The position numbers and the translations under genes are program-made. A DNA stretch of 64,000 nt from Acarospora socialis (taxonomy: Eukaryota > Ascomycota > Lecanoromycetes > Acarosporales > Acarosporaceae). Shown in pieces: positions 61,101 to 64,000 of this stretch (position 1 is its first letter; the number at the start of each line of letters is the position of its first letter). Below the pieces are notes generated by a model, which was not told the DNA's origin, did no database searches, and saw only the letters and a list, made by a program, of their open reading frames with translations. The stretch is from NCBI GenBank assembly GCA_025617375.2, contig JAMYGW020000014.1, forward strand, positions 534,472-598,471, written 5' to 3'.

Positions 61101-63863
61101 AAGTAATTTATGAGCTTAGATCTTAAGAACATCTACTATCAAGTCAGAATGAAAGAAGATAAAAAATGAAAAACAGCATTCTGAACACAATACAAACATT
61201 ATGAATATACTGTTATGTTATTTGAGCTGAAGAATGTCTCAGTCATCTTTCAACAACTAATCAATGACATATTAAGAGAATATCTTAACAATTTTGTGAT
61301 CATGTATCTCAATAATATTCTAATATACTCAGAAGATCTTAAGAAGCACTGCAAGCATATGCACAAAATACTGACAAGACTCAAAGAGAGAGCTCTGTAC
61401 ATGAAAAAATTGAAAAGCAGATTTGAAATCAAGAAAGTTGAGTTTCTAAACTATGTGATTTAATCTAAACAGATCAAGAAGAATTCAAAGAAGACAGAAG
61501 CAGTCAGAAACTAATTAACATTAAAAGAAATCAAGAAAGTATAGATCTTTCTAGAGTTAATGAACTATTATTGAAAGTTTGTACCAAACTATGCAAAGAT
61601 TGTAAAATCACTGACACATTTGACACACAAAAGTGAAAAATAACATTGAAATAAAGAACAGAAGAATGCATTTTACATATTAAAGAGAAGTTTTAGCAGA
61701 ACAACACATCTAAGAATACTCAATTCAACATGTAAGAAGACACTAAAAATCAACACTTCAAATTTCACAATAAAAATATATTTGTACCAGATCAAAGATG
61801 AGCAGCAGAAACTCATAACATATCAATTTAGATAGTTATCAGAACTCAAGAAAAGATATGAGATTTATAACAAGAAACTTCTTGCAATAGTGAAAGCACT
61901 GCAAGACTGAAGATCTTATTTCACAAAAACAAGCAAGTCAATTCAGATCTACACAGATCACAAGAATCTGAGAAACTTTGCAATAACAAAGCAACTCAAT
62001 CAACAATAGATTCATTGAGCAGAGCAGTTAGCAGACTATGAATTTCAGATATATTACAAGAAAAGTAATAAGAATAATGAAATAAATGTCTTGAGCAGAT
62101 AATCTGATTATGAAGACATACAAACAGTACATGCTGAAATTCTGAGCAAAGACAACAAAGAAATTCTCACAAAGAACTTAGCAGCAATGCACAAGATAGA
62201 GCAAGCTTTCTTGACAAATAAAAAACTCATCAAGATATATCACTACAACAGAGCTGAAGAACATCTAAAAGTCAAATGCACTGAGAATTTAATGTGAAGA
62301 AGACAAAACATTGACAATTTTAGAAATTAAGTCATCAGAATGATTGCTGTGTGCAATTCATGTTAAAGAAATAAGATCAACTGAGACAAATAACATGACA
62401 AAATAACATAACTAGATACATTAAATGCATCATGAAAGTTAATTATCATGAACTTCATTATGAAGTTATCACCATCAAAAGACTCAGTATGAAAAGTGAA
62501 ATTCAACAGCATATTAATCATAGTGAACAAATTAATCAAGTACACAATGTTTATTTCATTCAGAGAAACCACAACAGCATCAATATTAACATACACAATA
62601 CTACAAGAACTGATTAGCAATCACAAACTATTAAAAGAGTTCATCATCAATAGAGACAAGCTATTTATGAGTAAGTTTTGAGAAATACTCACAGCAGAAC
62701 TCAGAATAAAACATAAGATGTTAATAGCATATTATTCACAGACAGATAAGCAAAACAAATGAATGAATCAGATAGTAAAGATATACTTGAGATACTATGT
62801 GAACAAGAGTTAGAATAACTGAGTATGACTGTTGTTAATGACACAGTTTGTATATAACAATGCAAAGAATGAAATCATGAAAGAAATGTCTTTCTATGTG
62901 AACTATGACTACAACTCAAAGATATGATGAGATTTCAAAGAACACAAATCATGAAGTTAAAAAGCAACTCTGAACATCACTTAGATGAAGAAACTGCATT
63001 AAGATCTAATGAGATGAATTGAACAGCAGAAGAAATGAACAATAAAGACAAAATTATTTGAAAAAGAAGAAAGAGTATATCTGAGAATGAACAACATAAA
63101 AATTAAAGAAAGAAGCAAGAAATTAAAAAACAAGAGCATTGAATCATTTAAAATCATATAAAACATTAAGAAATTAAGCTATGAGCTAGACTTACTCAAG
63201 AAGATGAGAATACATTCAATATTACATGCATTCATGCTACAACATTGCAATCAATTCATATCACTTCAAATCACTGAAACACCTGTCAAACTCAACAAAG
63301 AATATGAAATTGAGAACATTCTAGAAAGAAGAATGATTAATGAAAAAGCTTACTATCTCATCAAATAAAAAGATTACAATATCTCAGAAAGCATCTGAGA
63401 ATCTAAGAAAAATCTTAAGAACTCTACAAAAACACTTCAACATTTTAAGAAAAAAAGTTGATATTAGTTCAGAAGAATGACAACATTGAGTTAACAAGTT
63501 ATAACATTGTTTGAGAATCTTTATTCTCAGTTTCATCATTATCACTATCAAGTTCAGCAGCAAGACAATCAGTCTTTTGTGTGACATGATGATTTGTTTA
63601 ATTCAAAGTTTTTTGAAAATGCATCATCTTGATGACAAGAGCATCAAGAGTCACATTTGCATCACTTATTTTCTTTTGAAGAAAAAGATGAGTTCTGTTG
63701 AGAGACTTTCACAAAACTGCAACACATAAATGATTATGATGAGTACACTTATCACATTTTGATCTTTCATCAATCATAACAAAGCAATTGAGATCACAAG
63801 CAGTACAGAATTGACAAGAAAATGTGGTGAGACTACCACTGAGTTGAATTTCCTTTGCAATCG
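58157..63863 (+). mobile_element. Gypsy copy E, cut off by the telomere
   Basis: A 361-base LTR (58,157-58,517) is followed by gag from ATG 58,549, protease region, RT (catalytic site again YLNNILIYS, about 61,300), RNase H, integrase (FIINRDKLFMSKF, about 62,640) and chromodomain region. It ends at 63,863, roughly 100 bases before the place where the 3' LTR would start by comparison with the full copy. The last 45 bases keep GG, CC and CG, unlike the rest. Confidence 0.88.
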
Positions 63864-64000
63864 TTAGGGTTAGGGTTAGGGTTAGGGTTAGGGTTAGGGT
63901 TAGGGTTAGGGTTAGGGTTAGGGTTAGGGTTAGGGTTAGGGTTAGGGTTAGGGTTAGGGTTAGGGTTAGGGTTAGGGTTAGGGTTAGGGTTAGGGTTAGG
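63864..64000 (+). repeat. Telomere, (TTAGGG)n
   Basis: 22 complete perfect TTAGGG units and TTAGG, 137 bases, to the window end. The G-rich strand runs 5' to 3' toward the end, as expected for the right end of a chromosome. No variant units are present. Confidence 0.99.

Larger units (their letters stand above)
46324..63863. repeat. Hypermutated subtelomeric retroelement block
   Basis: About 17.5 kb of AT-rich nested gypsy sequence. CG, CC and GG are nearly absent (none in 50,041-50,640), while CA and TG are frequent. The reading frames can be followed only by passing TGA codons at Trp and Arg positions. This is the pattern of cytosine-to-thymine change at CpG and CpC on both strands. The outermost bases at both ends (before about 46,560 and after about 63,800) keep GG, CC and CG. 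Confidence 0.92.

Noticed and set aside
1-64000. CRISPR arrays, rRNA or tRNA genes
   Set aside because: No regularly spaced direct repeats, no rRNA core segments and no convincing tRNA arms with a TTCGAAT-type loop in context were seen. This is a eukaryotic window.

Overview
The window is the right end of a chromosome of a filamentous ascomycete (Pezizomycotina). The evidence is a terminal TTAGGG array, short GT-AG introns of about 46-55 bases, a multimodular NRPS beside a fungal ABC-C transporter, a MAT1-2-1 type HMG-box gene with the conserved split-serine intron, an APN2 remnant, and a chromodomain Ty3/gypsy element that carries RIP-like point mutation. I cannot name the species. A lichen-forming or related class is possible but not shown.

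Layout from left to right. 0.4-12.8 kb holds a decayed NRPS gene on the minus strand. Its recognisable domain order is (C end)-A-T-E-C-(partial C)-A-T-C-A-T-E, and it is broken by frameshifts and by stops at glutamine positions. 12.9-17.6 kb holds a divergent full-length ABC-C transporter, also dead, with a 49-base-arm foldback inside it. 17.8-18.7 kb holds the C-terminal part of an MFS transporter. Together these look like the remains of one secondary-metabolite cluster with its exporters. 18.7-40.4 kb is accessory DNA of ordinary base composition. It contains a JmjC fragment, an uncharacterised coiled-coil locus, a DUF7924-type nuclease-fold relic, an F-box relic, a copia-like protease fragment and long stretches with no recognisable gene.

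40.4-45.5 kb is a mating-type region. It has the 3' half of APN2 (PIP box and GRF zinc finger, catalytic part lost), then an intact three-exon MAT1-2-1 (399 aa). Divergent from MAT1-2-1 across 450 bases is an intact three-exon gene (234 aa) ending in a homeodomain-like helix-turn-helix. These two are the only multi-exon genes in the window whose reading frames stay open after splicing, which contrasts with the decay around them. No SLA2 is seen.

46.3-63.86 kb is a block of nested chromodomain gypsy elements. One copy is full length (48.86-55.04 kb, 351-base LTRs), one is truncated, and one runs into the telomere. The block is almost free of CG, CC and GG but rich in CA/TG, and its in-frame stops are TGA at expected Trp and Arg positions. 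This is a RIP-like signature aimed at CpG and CpC rather than CpA. One LTR at the left edge is only lightly mutated and acts as an internal reference. From 63,864 the sequence is telomere (22 full repeats plus five bases). It begins where the homologous element copy carries TTAG, which suggests chromosome healing by telomere addition inside a retrotransposon. The mating-type genes therefore lie about 18-21 kb from a chromosome end.
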